Positions 41,161 to 49,422 of a DNA stretch of 64,000 nt are shown here, in pieces. A model generated the notes under the pieces. It was not told the origin of the DNA. It saw only the letters and a program-made list of their open reading frames with translations, and ran no database searches. The first letter of the stretch is position 1. Each line of letters opens with the position of its first letter. The stretch is from NCBI RefSeq assembly GCF_002904335.1, contig NZ_PPHF01000095.1, forward strand, positions 17,382 through 81,381, read 5' to 3'. The stretch is from Amycolatopsis sp. CA-126428 (lineage in GTDB: Bacteria > Actinomycetota > Actinomycetes > Mycobacteriales > Pseudonocardiaceae). The translations under genes were made by a program, and so were the position numbers.

Positions 41161-41925
41161 ATGCCCGAACTGAGAGTTTTCAGCCTTCTTGCCCGGATCG
41201 GGTTGACCTGCTATGCGGCGGTGCACCTCGTCGTCGCGTGGCTGGCTGCTCAGGTGGCGCTCGGCGACAACGAGCGGGCCGACAAGGCGGGCGCGCTGCA
41301 GATCGTCGCCTCCGAAGGCGGGGCGTGGCTGCTCTGGCTGATCGCCGCCGGGACCGGGGTGCTGGCGCTGTGGCAGCTCACCGAGGCGATCGCCGGCCAC
41401 CGGAACGCCGAGCCACGGCGGCGCTGGGTGCGGCGGACCGTCAGCGGCGTCGAAGTGGTGCTGTACGGCCTCGTCGCCTACAGCGCGGGCAAGACCGCGA
41501 TGGGCGCGTCCGGCAAGGCCGGGTCGGTGGTCGCGAGCGTGCTGGGCCGGCCGTGGGGTGCGGTCGCGGTGATCGCGGCGGGCGTCCTGGTCATCGTGGT
41601 CGCGGCGTGGCTCGCCTACCGCGGGGCGCGGAAGAAGTTCCTCCACGACCTCGACTTCGGCGGCGCGTCCCGCACCCTCCGGCTGTCCACCACCCGGCTC
41701 GGCCAGATCGGCTGGTGCGCGGTGGGAATCACCTACGCCACGGTGGGGGCGATGTTCGTCCTGGCGGCGGTCCGCTACGACCCCGGCAAGGCCGCCGGCT
41801 TGGATCCGGCGCTGAAGACGCTGGCCGTGCAGCCGTACGGACAGGTGCTGCTGCTGGCACTGGCGGCCGGGATCGCGGTGTTCGGCGTGTTCGCCCTGCT
41901 GGAGGCGCGGTTTCGCCGGCTGTGA
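41161..41925 (+). CDS. DUF1206 integral membrane protein
   Basis: 254 residues in three similar blocks of two membrane segments each, starting LLARIGLTCYAAVHLVVAWLA, GVEVVLYGLVAYSAG and TRLGQIGWCAVGITYATVGAMFV. The repeated R-x-G-x-x-x-Y-x-x-V pattern is the DUF1206 signature. Function unknown. It is divergent from the decayed epimerase, across 72 bases. Confidence 0.88.
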   Translation: MPELRVFSLLARIGLTCYAAVHLVVAWLAAQVALGDNERADKAGALQIVASEGGAWLLWLIAAGTGVLALWQLTEAIAGHRNAEPRRRWVRRTVSGVEVVLYGLVAYSAGKTAMGASGKAGSVVASVLGRPWGAVAVIAAGVLVIVVAAWLAYRGARKKFLHDLDFGGASRTLRLSTTRLGQIGWCAVGITYATVGAMFVLAAVRYDPGKAAGLDPALKTLAVQPYGQVLLLALAAGIAVFGVFALLEARFRRL

Positions 41926-41934
41926 CGCGCGGGG

Positions 41935-42231
41935 TCAGACCCAGTCCGCCGGGTCCAGGTTCGCCAGGACCTCGCAGTCGCACCCGCCGCCGAGCTCGCG
42001 CAGCCGGTCTTCGAGCGGTGCCGGCCTGAGCCCCTCGCGGAGCGCCCACTCGCGGGTCAGGGTGAGCTCGCCGTCGCAGTCGTCGGCCGAGTCGTCGTCG
42101 AAGTGGTCTTCCAGGTGCTCGAGCAGGTCGGCCAGCTGTCCGGCGTTCAGGCCGAGGCGGGCCCACATCTCGTCCCGGCCGCGCTGCTTGTACGCGTTCT
42201 TCGCCGCTCGGCGCTCTTCGTCACTCAGCAT
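41935..42231 (-). CDS. DUF2695-family small protein
   Basis: 98 residues and strongly acidic in the middle (EDHFDDDSADDCDGE). The C-terminal CDCEVLANLDPADWV is the conserved end of the DUF2695 family. GAGGGG precedes the ATG. The N-terminal SDEERRAAKNAYKQRGRDEMWARLG is helical. Function unknown. It follows the decayed response-regulator gene by nine bases. Confidence 0.82.
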   Translation of the reverse strand: MLSDEERRAAKNAYKQRGRDEMWARLGLNAGQLADLLEHLEDHFDDDSADDCDGELTLTREWALREGLRPAPLEDRLRELGGGCDCEVLANLDPADWV

Positions 42232-42240
42232 GGGAACCCC

Positions 42241-42658
42241 TCAGCCGGGCCGGGTCAGGCTCAGATCGTAGGCGATGATCACCGCCTGGATGCGGTCGCG
42301 AGCGCCGATCTTGGCCAGGACCCGGCCCACGTGCGTCTTGACCGTCGACTCCGACAGCACCAGCCGCTCGGCGATCTCACCGTTCGTCCGGCCCTGGCCG
42401 ATCGCGACCAGGATCTCCCGCTCACGGTCCGTCAACGCTGCCCAGCGCGGGGCGACGACGGCGTCACCCCCGGGCCACCCCGCGGATGCCGGTCGGCAGT
42501 TCCTCCGGGTGGGAGTCCTTGAGCAGGAACCCACTCGCTCCCGCCCGCAGCGCCGTGCGCCGCTTCGCCGCCACCTGCGTGTCGGGCGTCGCCTCCGACA
42601 GCATCCGGAAGCCGAAGCGCTGCCGGACCTGGTCGTCCGCGATGAGCATGGTGATCAC
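42241..42658 (-). pseudogene. NarL/LuxR-type response regulator, wrecked by an internal deletion and a frameshift
   Basis: The GTG start still overlaps the kinase remnant's stop. The receiver begins VITMLIADDQ and reads FRMLSEATPDTQVA, then jumps to ALRAGASGFLLKD, so about 50 residues including the phospho-acceptor region are missing. The frame then ends at a TGA directly after a run of five G (plus-strand C run at 42467-42471). Reading with one G fewer restores GDAVVAPR and an intact LuxR DNA-binding domain (LTDREREILVAIGQGRTNGEIAERL, in parts, and STVKTHVGRVLAKIGARDR). Confidence 0.78.
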
Positions 42659-42850
42659 GCCGGGCCCCCGGGAGCGGGCTGACGTCGAGGACCGCCCGGA
42701 CGGCCCAGCCGCGGCGCGGGACCCGCCGTGAGCGTGCCGCCGTAGAGCGCCGCGCGTTCTCCCATACCGGCGAACCCGTGCCCTTCGCCGGGTGCGGGCC
42801 GGCTGCCGTCGGGCGGGCCGTCGCCGGCGTGGTCCGTGCCGGATCCGCTC
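42655..42850 (-). pseudogene. C-terminal remnant of a sensor histidine kinase
   Basis: Only the end of an ATPase domain is recognisable: GEGHGFAGMGERAALYGGTLTAGPA, the G2-box and following strand of NarX/DesK-type kinases. Upstream text is scrambled and the following gene interrupts it. The retained overlap with the response-regulator fragment shows the two were once an operon. Confidence 0.65.
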
Positions 42851-42869
42851 TCCCGCGAGACCGGAGCGG

Positions 42870-43220
42870 CTACTGGTGCAGGTGCTGGGTCCAGTCCGCG
42901 GGAACCCGCTCGGCCGGGCCGGGCACGGCCTGGGTTAGCGGCCGGTGTTCGGGAGCGGCGAGCGCGGGGCCGGATTCGTACAGCACCTCTTCGCCGTAGT
43001 CCCAGAACCACTCTTCACCGGGCTCGAAACTGCGCGCCAACCGGTGCCCGCTGGCGGCGGCGTGGCCGCTGGCGTGCTGGGCGGGCGAGGAATCGCAGCA
43101 CCCGATGTGCCCGCACTCCGCGCAGCGCCGGAGGTGGAACCACCAGCCCTGCGGGTCGGCGGCCTCGCAGTCCGCGCACCCCGTGCCACTGGGCGGCACC
43201 GAGGGATCCACTCCTTGCAT
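42870..43220 (-). CDS. UBP-type zinc-finger protein
   Basis: 116 residues with the metal-binding pattern of ubiquitin-hydrolase-type zinc fingers: GCADCEAADPQGWWFHLRRC (with AECGHIGCCD next), then HASGHAAASGHRLARSFEPGEEWFWDYGEEV in parts. The Cys and His ligands are complete. Actinobacteria lack ubiquitin, and these small proteins have no settled role. AGAGGAG lies five bases before ATG. Confidence 0.88.
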   Translation of the reverse strand: MQGVDPSVPPSGTGCADCEAADPQGWWFHLRRCAECGHIGCCDSSPAQHASGHAAASGHRLARSFEPGEEWFWDYGEEVLYESGPALAAPEHRPLTQAVPGPAERVPADWTQHLHQ

Positions 43221-43458
43221 GCGCACTCCTCTACTCGGTCCGGCACCGGACACGCTCCACCTTAAGCGCTGCCGCCAGGAGGCCGCCGACCGAGCCGGAT
43301 TCCCGCCGGCCGCCGTCGCAAAAACGTCGATTCTTTCGATTATTCGATTTCTTCGATCGCCGAGATTCCGCATTAAAGATCCGCATCGGCGAAAGGATTG
43401 ACGGCGAGCACCGGGCATGTTGGAATATGTCCACCAATGGGCACGAGAGGTATCCCTC

Positions 43459-44658
43459 ATGACTTCGAGAGCAACGAAGCTCCGGTCCGGCTTCCTCGCC
43501 GCCGCACTGGCCGTCACCGCGAGCGTGTCCGGGCTCGCTCCGGCCACCGCCGCCACTTCGCTGAATGCTTCACAGATCGTCGCCGACATGGGTGCCGGGT
43601 GGAACCTGGGAAATCAGCTGGAAGCCAACAGCAACGGCGTGCCGAGTGAAACGGCGTGGGGGCTGCCGGCCGTCACCCCAGCGCTCATCGACAAGGTCAA
43701 GGCCGCCGGGTTCAAGACGGTCCGGATTCCCGTCTCCTACCTCGGCTACATCGGCGCGGGCCCGAACTACCCGGTCAACGCGGCCTGGCTGAACCGGATC
43801 CAGCAGGTCGCCGACTACGCCTACCAGCGCGGCCTGTACGTGCTGATCAACATGCACGGCGACGGCTACAAGACCGTCAACGGCTCCTGGCTGATCTGCG
43901 ACTCCGGCAACCAGGCCACCATCAAAGCCAAGTACCAGAAGGTCTGGCAGCAGGTCGCGGCCCGGTTCGCCGGCTACGACCAGCACCTGGTCCTGGAGTC
44001 GATGAACGAGGAGTTCGACGGCCAGTACGGCAACCCGACGCAGCCGTGCTACTCGAACATCAACGCCTACAACCAGCTCTTCGTCGACACCGTGCGCAAG
44101 ACCGGCGGGAACAACGGTTCGCGGTGGCTGCTCATCGCCGGCTGGAACACCAACATCGACTACACCACCGGGAACTACGGATTCACGCTGCCCACCGACC
44201 AGTTCCGCTCCTCGTCGGTTCCCGCCGCCGAAAAACGGATTATGATTTCCGTGCACTACTACAGCCCCTGGGACTTCGCCGGCGAGGAGAATGGCACCAT
44301 CACCCAGTGGGGCCGCGGCGCGGCCAATCCGGCGAAGAAGTCGACCTGGGGACAGGAAGACTACCTCGACGCCCAGCTGAAACTGGTGCACGACGCATTC
44401 GTCGTGAAGGGCTATCCGGTCGTCGTCGGCGAATACGGGTCCATCGACAAGTCTTCGTTCGATTCGGCCAACAACCGGTACCGCGCCGACTTCGCGCGCG
44501 CCATCGTGTCGACGTCCAAGAAGTACGGCGCCGCGACCGTCTATTGGGACAACGGCAACAACGGCCAATACGGCTTCGGCCTGTTCGACCGGAAGTCCTA
44601 CGCGGTCACCCACCAGGCCCTCATCGACGCCATCATGGGCGGCCTCGCCGGTCGATGA
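43459..44658 (+). CDS. Secreted GH5 cellulase (endo-beta-1,4-glucanase)
   Basis: 399 residues. The ATG is chosen with GAGAGG eight bases upstream. A Sec signal ends near residue 33 (GLAPATAA). The barrel has MGAGWNLGNQLEA, KTVRIPVSYLGY, the acid/base Glu184 in SMNEEFDGQ and the nucleophile Glu325 in VVGEYGSID, the two glutamates of GH5. There is no carbohydrate-binding module, unlike the GH9 enzyme nearby. It probably cleaves cellulose or mixed-linkage glucan. No CelR-type site is seen upstream; the 43320-43400 stretch before it is locally AT-rich. Confidence 0.9.
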   Translation: MTSRATKLRSGFLAAALAVTASVSGLAPATAATSLNASQIVADMGAGWNLGNQLEANSNGVPSETAWGLPAVTPALIDKVKAAGFKTVRIPVSYLGYIGAGPNYPVNAAWLNRIQQVADYAYQRGLYVLINMHGDGYKTVNGSWLICDSGNQATIKAKYQKVWQQVAARFAGYDQHLVLESMNEEFDGQYGNPTQPCYSNINAYNQLFVDTVRKTGGNNGSRWLLIAGWNTNIDYTTGNYGFTLPTDQFRSSSVPAAEKRIMISVHYYSPWDFAGEENGTITQWGRGAANPAKKSTWGQEDYLDAQLKLVHDAFVVKGYPVVVGEYGSIDKSSFDSANNRYRADFARAIVSTSKKYGAATVYWDNGNNGQYGFGLFDRKSYAVTHQALIDAIMGGLAGR

Positions 44659-44676
44659 CTTTCGGCACCTGCGCTC

Positions 44677-45402
44677 TCAGGGGGTGCGGCGGCGCAACGT
44701 CGCCGCCCCCAGCAGGAGCGCGAGGACCGCGCAGCCGGCGATGATCCCGATGTCGCGGACCAGGGTGCCGCCGACTTCGGCCGAGCGGGTCACCTGGGTG
44801 AGTGCGTCCACCGCGTAGGACAGCGGCAGGACGTCCGACACCGCGCTCAGCACCCAGCCCATGTCGCCGCGCGGGACGAACAGGCCGCACAGCAGGAACT
44901 GCGGCAGCACGAACACCGGCAGGAACTGGATCGCCTGGAACTCGGTGCGGGCGAACGCGCTGACGAACAGGCCGAGCGCGGTGCCGAGGAGCGCGTCCAG
45001 CACCACGATGAGCAGCAGGACCCAGACCGAGCCCGCGATGTCCAGCCCGAGCCAGGTCAGGGAGATCCCGGCGGCCACGACCACCTGCAGGGTCGCGAGC
45101 AGGCCGAACGCCAGCGCGTAGCCGAGGAGCAGGTCGAGCTTGCCGATCGGCATGGTCATCAGCCGCGTCAACGTGCCGGTCGTGCGCTCGCGCAGCGTCG
45201 TCACCGAGGTCAGCAGGAACATGATCGTGAACGGGAAGATCCCCAGCAACGCCGGCGCGACCGCGCTGAACCGCTGCTCCGAGTTGAGCACGTACCGCAG
45301 CAGGATCATCAGCACGCTCGGCACCGCGACGAGCAGCACCACCGTGCGCGGGTCGTGGCGCAGCTGGGTGAGGATCCGGCGGGTGGTGGCCAGCGCGTTC
45401 AT
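44677..45402 (-). CDS. ABC-2 type exporter, membrane subunit
   Basis: 241 residues with six hydrophobic segments of the ABC-2 fold: TVVLLVAVPSVLMILLRYVL, PFTIMFLLTSVTTLRERTTGTLTRLM (in parts), and the late PVFVLPQFLLCGLFVPRGDM. The gene overlaps the ATPase gene as ATGA. With its partner it forms a drug- or lipid-type exporter; the substrate is unknown. It is convergent with the cellulase gene. Confidence 0.9.
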   Translation of the reverse strand: MNALATTRRILTQLRHDPRTVVLLVAVPSVLMILLRYVLNSEQRFSAVAPALLGIFPFTIMFLLTSVTTLRERTTGTLTRLMTMPIGKLDLLLGYALAFGLLATLQVVVAAGISLTWLGLDIAGSVWVLLLIVVLDALLGTALGLFVSAFARTEFQAIQFLPVFVLPQFLLCGLFVPRGDMGWVLSAVSDVLPLSYAVDALTQVTRSAEVGGTLVRDIGIIAGCAVLALLLGAATLRRRTP

Positions 45403-46124
45403 CGCGCCGCCTCCGAACGGCCCTTGATCAGGCGGAGGAACGCCTGCTCGAGATCGGGCGCGCCGGTCCGCGTCCGCAGCGCCTCGGGGGTGCCGCGGGC
45501 CAGGAGCCGGCCGCGGTGCAGCAGCAGGAGGTCCTCGCAGCGCGCGGCTTCGTCCATGACGTGGCTGGAGATCAGCAGCGTGACGCCGGTGGCGGCCAGG
45601 TCGTGGAACAGCTTCCAGAGCTCGTCGCGCAGCTCGGGGTCGGAACCGACCGTCGGCTCGTCCAGCACCAGCAGCTCGGGGGTGCCGAGCAGCGCCACGG
45701 CCAGGTTGGCCCGGCCGCGCTGGCCGCCGGAGAGGCGGCCGACCAGCACGCGGGCCGAGGTGGTGAGCCCGGTCCGGGTGATCACTCGGTCCACATCGGA
45801 CGGCGGCGCGCCGAGCACCGCGGCGAAGTAGCGCAGGGCTTCGGTCACCGTCAGGTCCGCGTAGATCGCCGGTTCCTGGGTCGCGTAGCCGATCCGGCGG
45901 CGCAGCTCGGGATGTCCCGCGGGCTTGCCGAGCACCGTCACGTGCCCGGATTCGACGAGCTGGACGCCCACGATCGAGCGCATCAGCGTGCTCTTGCCGC
46001 AGCCGTTCGGGCCCAGCAGCCCGGTCACCGTCCCGCGGCGCACGGTGAACCCGATGTCGCGCAGGACCTCTTCGCCGCCGCGGTGGACGCGCAGGTCCGC
46101 CGCGACGATCGCCGGCTCGTCCAC
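45399..46124 (-). CDS. ABC transporter ATP-binding subunit
   Basis: 241 residues with Walker A GPNGCGKST, the signature SGGQRGRANLA (LSGGQ-type) and Walker B LLVLDEPTVGSD. The H-loop follows in LLISSHVMDE. The GTG start is chosen because GAAGGAGG sits five bases upstream; a longer ATG start is possible. It is coupled to the permease gene. Confidence 0.92.
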   Translation of the reverse strand: MDEPAIVAADLRVHRGGEEVLRDIGFTVRRGTVTGLLGPNGCGKSTLMRSIVGVQLVESGHVTVLGKPAGHPELRRRIGYATQEPAIYADLTVTEALRYFAAVLGAPPSDVDRVITRTGLTTSARVLVGRLSGGQRGRANLAVALLGTPELLVLDEPTVGSDPELRDELWKLFHDLAATGVTLLISSHVMDEAARCEDLLLLHRGRLLARGTPEALRTRTGAPDLEQAFLRLIKGRSEAAR

Positions 46125-46206
46125 GGCGTCCTCCTTCCCGCCCCGGGCCCTCATGGTGAGCGCCGGAACGGTCCGGGACAAGGCCCGGGTGCGGAGGCGA
46201 GAAGAG

Positions 46207-46247
46207 CGGGCAGGCGCGCCGAGGGGGAGGAGGCGCACCTGCCCGCG
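46207..46247 (-). terminator. Stem-loop downstream of the GH9 cellulase gene
   Basis: GCGGGCAGG (46207-46215) pairs with CCTGCCCGC (46239-46247), with further GCGC pairing inside. It lies about 60-100 bases past the GH9 stop codon on the minus strand. Confidence 0.5.
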
Positions 46248-46303
46248 GGTGTGACGCTAGCGGACTCTCCGGCGGTTCGCCGATCGAGCGACCGGCGAGG
46301 CCG

Positions 46304-49183
46304 TCAGCCGCAGGTCTTCCCGTTCACCGCGAAGGCCGTCGGCGACGGGTTGCCGCTGCCCGTGAAGCTGCCGTTGAAGCCGATCGAAACCGACTTGCCC
46401 GGCGCCACCGAGGCGTTCCAGGGCAGCGCCGTGGCGGTGACGCCCGCACCGGACTGCGCCCACGTCGCCGACCAGCCCTGGGTCACCTTCTGGTTACCCG
46501 GGAAGGCGAACTTCAGCGTCCACGTCGGCCACGCCGTCGTCCCGGTGTTGGTCAGCGTGACGTAGGCCGTGAAGCCGCCGGTCCACGAGGTGGCCGTGTA
46601 GGCCACCGAGCAGCCGCCGCCCGAGGCGTCCGGCAGCGTGGTGAACTGCGTCGACGCCGAGTCCGGCCCGGTGAGGCCGGCGCCGTTGCGGGCCACCACG
46701 ACCACGGTGTAGGCCGTCGACGGCGACAGCCCGGTCAGGGTCGCGGTCGTTCCGGTGACGGTGGCGAGGACCTTGCGGGCCAAGCCGGTCACGCCGACGA
46801 CGTCGTAGCTCTTGATCCCGCTCTCCGCGTCCGAAGACGCCGTCCAGGTCACCGTCGCGCCGGTGGCGGACACCGCCGAGACGACGGGCTTGCCCGCGGC
46901 GGCCGGGGCGGTCGTGTCGACCGCGGACGGCGACTTCTCCGCGGTCCAGTTCGCCAGCCAGGCCAGCGCCGAGTTCCAGTTGATGGCGACCTCGTTCACC
47001 GAGTACGCCTGGATGTCGTCGACGAAGCAGCGCTGGGGCGCGCAGCCGGTGAGCAGCCGGGCCGCGGTCGGGTCCTGCAGGCCGCTGTTGGGCCCGCCGG
47101 AGAGCGCCCCGGGCGGCGCGGTCGGCAGCGACGGGTCCAGTTCGTGCGCCCAGAACCGGTGGTGCACGTTCTGCACGGCCTGGTCACCGTGGCCGGCGAC
47201 GTAGGAGTAGTTCGCGGGGTTGCGGCCCAGCAGGTAGTCCATGGCCTGGAACGCGCCGTCGCGGTACTTGTCCAGCTTGGTGAAGTCGTAGGCCAGGGCC
47301 AGCACGACGCCGTTGTTGGCCACCAGGCCGTTGGATCCCCACTCGTACGTGCCGTCGGCCGTGCGGTAGGGCGCGGGGTAGCCCATGCCCGCCATCTGCG
47401 CGAGGTGGCTGTCGGCGGTCGTGGTGATGGCCGACTTGATCGCCGTGACGTCGGCCGCGGGCAGGTCGGTGGGCACCAGCGCCAGGGTGATGTCGCCGAG
47501 CGCGCCCGTCGAGCCCCAGTCGAAGCCGTGGGTGTTGAAGCTGACCCCCCGGTAGAGCGAGGATCCGGTGACGTCGGTGCGGTATCCGCTCTTGCCGGTC
47601 GTCGCGAAGAGTTCCGCGGCGGCCCAGTAGAACTCGTCGGTCACGGTGTTGTCGCCGTAGGTCCCGCCGCCGGTGCCGTCGTTCGGGTCGGCGAGCACGT
47701 TCGGGTTGGCCTTCGCCGCGGCGTACGCCTTCTCGGCCGCCGCGAGCAGCTTCGCCGAGTACGCCGGGTCGATGGTCCGCCACAGCCGGGACGCCTGCGC
47801 CGCGACCGCGGCCATGTTCAGCGTGGCCGCCGTGCTCGGCGGGGAGAGCCGGCGCGGCTGGCTGTCCTGGTCGGGCCGGGTGGGCAGCGCAGTCCACTGC
47901 GCGTCGTGGATCTTGTGGTGCACCATGCCCGCGTTCGGCTTGCCGTCGGGCACCTGCATGGAGAGCAGGAAGTCGACTTCCCAGCGGGCTTCGTCGAGGA
48001 TGTCGGGGACGCCGTTGCCCTGTTCGGGGATGGCCAGCTTCCCGTCGCCCAGCGCGCTCGCGTCGCCCAGCTTCAGCGCGCGCTCGTATTCGTCGAGCAG
48101 CTCCCAGGTCGCGATGCCGCCGTTGACGACGTACTTGCCCTGGTCGCCCGCGTCGTACCAGCCGCCGCGGACGTCGAGCGTGTAGCCGCAGTTCAGGTCC
48201 GACCGGCAGGGCACGTTGTCGTCACCCTGGTTCGGCGCCACGTTGAGGTGCCCCGCCGGGCGCGCGTAGGTCGCCCCTACGTACCGGGCGTCGATCGCGA
48301 TGCCGCTGCGCTGGTGGTAGAAGAACGCCAGCGAGTCGTAACGCAGCTTCTTCAGGCCGTCCGCGGAGATGTCGAACGGGAAGCTCGTCTCGGAGCCGAC
48401 GACGAGGGTGTACCCGGTGCCCGCGGTGTCGTAGGCGGAGAAGTCGATGTCGTGGACGTTCTCGCCGGAGGCGGCGTCGGCGCCGCGGGGCCGGGTCTGG
48501 CCGGTGGTCACCGCGGTGCCGGCGGAGTTGCGCAACGTCCACGTCACCGGCGTCGAGGAACCGCTGATCACCGTGGCGTGCTTGGGCAGGCCGGGGGTGT
48601 AGCTCTCCTGGTTCACCCGGATGCCGCTCGTCGGCGGCAGGCCGCCGGGCGGGATGACGCCGCCGATCAGCGAGATGTTGTCCAGGCAGACGGTGTTGTT
48701 CGCGGCTTGGCCGCCGAACCAGAAGGCCAGCTGGCCGTTGCCCGCGTTCGGGAAGTCCAATGTGGACGTGAAGGTGACGGTGAAGTGCTGGGTGGCGGGC
48801 GTGACCGTCAGGTCGGTGCGGGAGATCTGCCGGTAGGGCGAGACGGCCTCGCCCGCGACGGCGGAGATCTGCTGGGTGGTCGTGGCGTGCGCGTCGAACG
48901 TCAGCGTGTACTGCTGGCCCGCCTCGAAGGGGACGCCGTTCTGGCCGGCCAGCGCGTCGTAGCCGTTGGCCGTGCCGCCGGTGACGTCGGTGCAGAACTC
49001 CCCGCCGGTGACGTGGCCGGTGGTCCCGGACCCGGCCCACCAGGGGTCGATGGTGCCGCCGGCGAAGGTGCCGTTGAGCAGCCGCTCGTACGTCGCGGCG
49101 GACGCGGGCACGGATCCCGTCGTCAGCCCGAGCGCCGTCACCGCCAGTAACACCAGACCAGCCCGGAATCTCTTTGCCCGCAT
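46304..49183 (-). CDS. Secreted modular GH9 cellulase (CBM4 - Ig-like - GH9 - Fn3 - CBM2)
   Basis: 959 residues; GAGGAG precedes ATG. A Sec signal ends near residue 30. Residues 32-170 form a CBM4/9 module (LLNGTFAGGTIDPWWAGSG, TVCLDNISLIGG). An Ig-like CelD-type domain follows (IRVNQESYTPGLPKHATV). The GH9 catalytic domain has RGGWYDAGDQGKYVVNGGIA with the base aspartates, DEFYWAAAELFATTG, and the acid Glu in SVNEVAINWNSALAWL. Then come an Fn3 domain and, from about 855, a C-terminal CBM2 with its terminal Cys pair (GGCSVAYTATSWTGGF to NGKTCG). It is likely a processive endoglucanase. Control: a CelR-type operator lies 33 bases before the start. Confidence 0.94.
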   Translation of the reverse strand: MRAKRFRAGLVLLAVTALGLTTGSVPASAATYERLLNGTFAGGTIDPWWAGSGTTGHVTGGEFCTDVTGGTANGYDALAGQNGVPFEAGQQYTLTFDAHATTTQQISAVAGEAVSPYRQISRTDLTVTPATQHFTVTFTSTLDFPNAGNGQLAFWFGGQAANNTVCLDNISLIGGVIPPGGLPPTSGIRVNQESYTPGLPKHATVISGSSTPVTWTLRNSAGTAVTTGQTRPRGADAASGENVHDIDFSAYDTAGTGYTLVVGSETSFPFDISADGLKKLRYDSLAFFYHQRSGIAIDARYVGATYARPAGHLNVAPNQGDDNVPCRSDLNCGYTLDVRGGWYDAGDQGKYVVNGGIATWELLDEYERALKLGDASALGDGKLAIPEQGNGVPDILDEARWEVDFLLSMQVPDGKPNAGMVHHKIHDAQWTALPTRPDQDSQPRRLSPPSTAATLNMAAVAAQASRLWRTIDPAYSAKLLAAAEKAYAAAKANPNVLADPNDGTGGGTYGDNTVTDEFYWAAAELFATTGKSGYRTDVTGSSLYRGVSFNTHGFDWGSTGALGDITLALVPTDLPAADVTAIKSAITTTADSHLAQMAGMGYPAPYRTADGTYEWGSNGLVANNGVVLALAYDFTKLDKYRDGAFQAMDYLLGRNPANYSYVAGHGDQAVQNVHHRFWAHELDPSLPTAPPGALSGGPNSGLQDPTAARLLTGCAPQRCFVDDIQAYSVNEVAINWNSALAWLANWTAEKSPSAVDTTAPAAAGKPVVSAVSATGATVTWTASSDAESGIKSYDVVGVTGLARKVLATVTGTTATLTGLSPSTAYTVVVVARNGAGLTGPDSASTQFTTLPDASGGGCSVAYTATSWTGGFTAYVTLTNTGTTAWPTWTLKFAFPGNQKVTQGWSATWAQSGAGVTATALPWNASVAPGKSVSIGFNGSFTGSGNPSPTAFAVNGKTCG

Positions 49184-49215
49184 TCGCCACTCCTCGTCGT
49201 CGAGCCAGGCGTAAG

Positions 49216-49229
49216 TGGGAGCGCTCCCA
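49216..49229. promoter_or_regulatory. CelR-type operator, perfect 14-bp palindrome
   Basis: TGGGAGCGCTCCCA is exactly the inverted repeat described for CelR, the cellobiose-responsive LacI regulator of cellulase genes in Thermobifida fusca. It lies 33 bases upstream of the GH9 start codon. The CelR-like regulator is not inside this window, unless it is the truncated LacI gene at the left edge. Confidence 0.85.
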
Positions 49230-49381
49230 GAGAGGGGACTGTAATCACGGGTGCGCACCTTTGGCAATCCGCGGAAGGGAGGTGGACGCGGCATCGGGCT
49301 TCCTCTATACATACGTGGGCCACCGGGTCAGCCAAGCCGAAACTTTCGGAAATTTTCACGAGCCAGCGCGCGACCGGAAGT

Positions 49382-49393
49382 GTTAACGCTAAC
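49382..49393. promoter_or_regulatory. LacI-type operator word before the alpha-galactosidase
   Basis: GTTAACGCTAAC, identical to the copy at 23019-23030, ends 29 bases before the alpha-galactosidase start. Its GTTA/TAAC arms around a central CG step resemble LacI-family operators. It differs clearly from the CelR palindrome 150 bases away. Confidence 0.55.
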
Positions 49394-49422
49394 TTCGGTC
49401 CGCCCGTCGGAAAGGGGCGACG

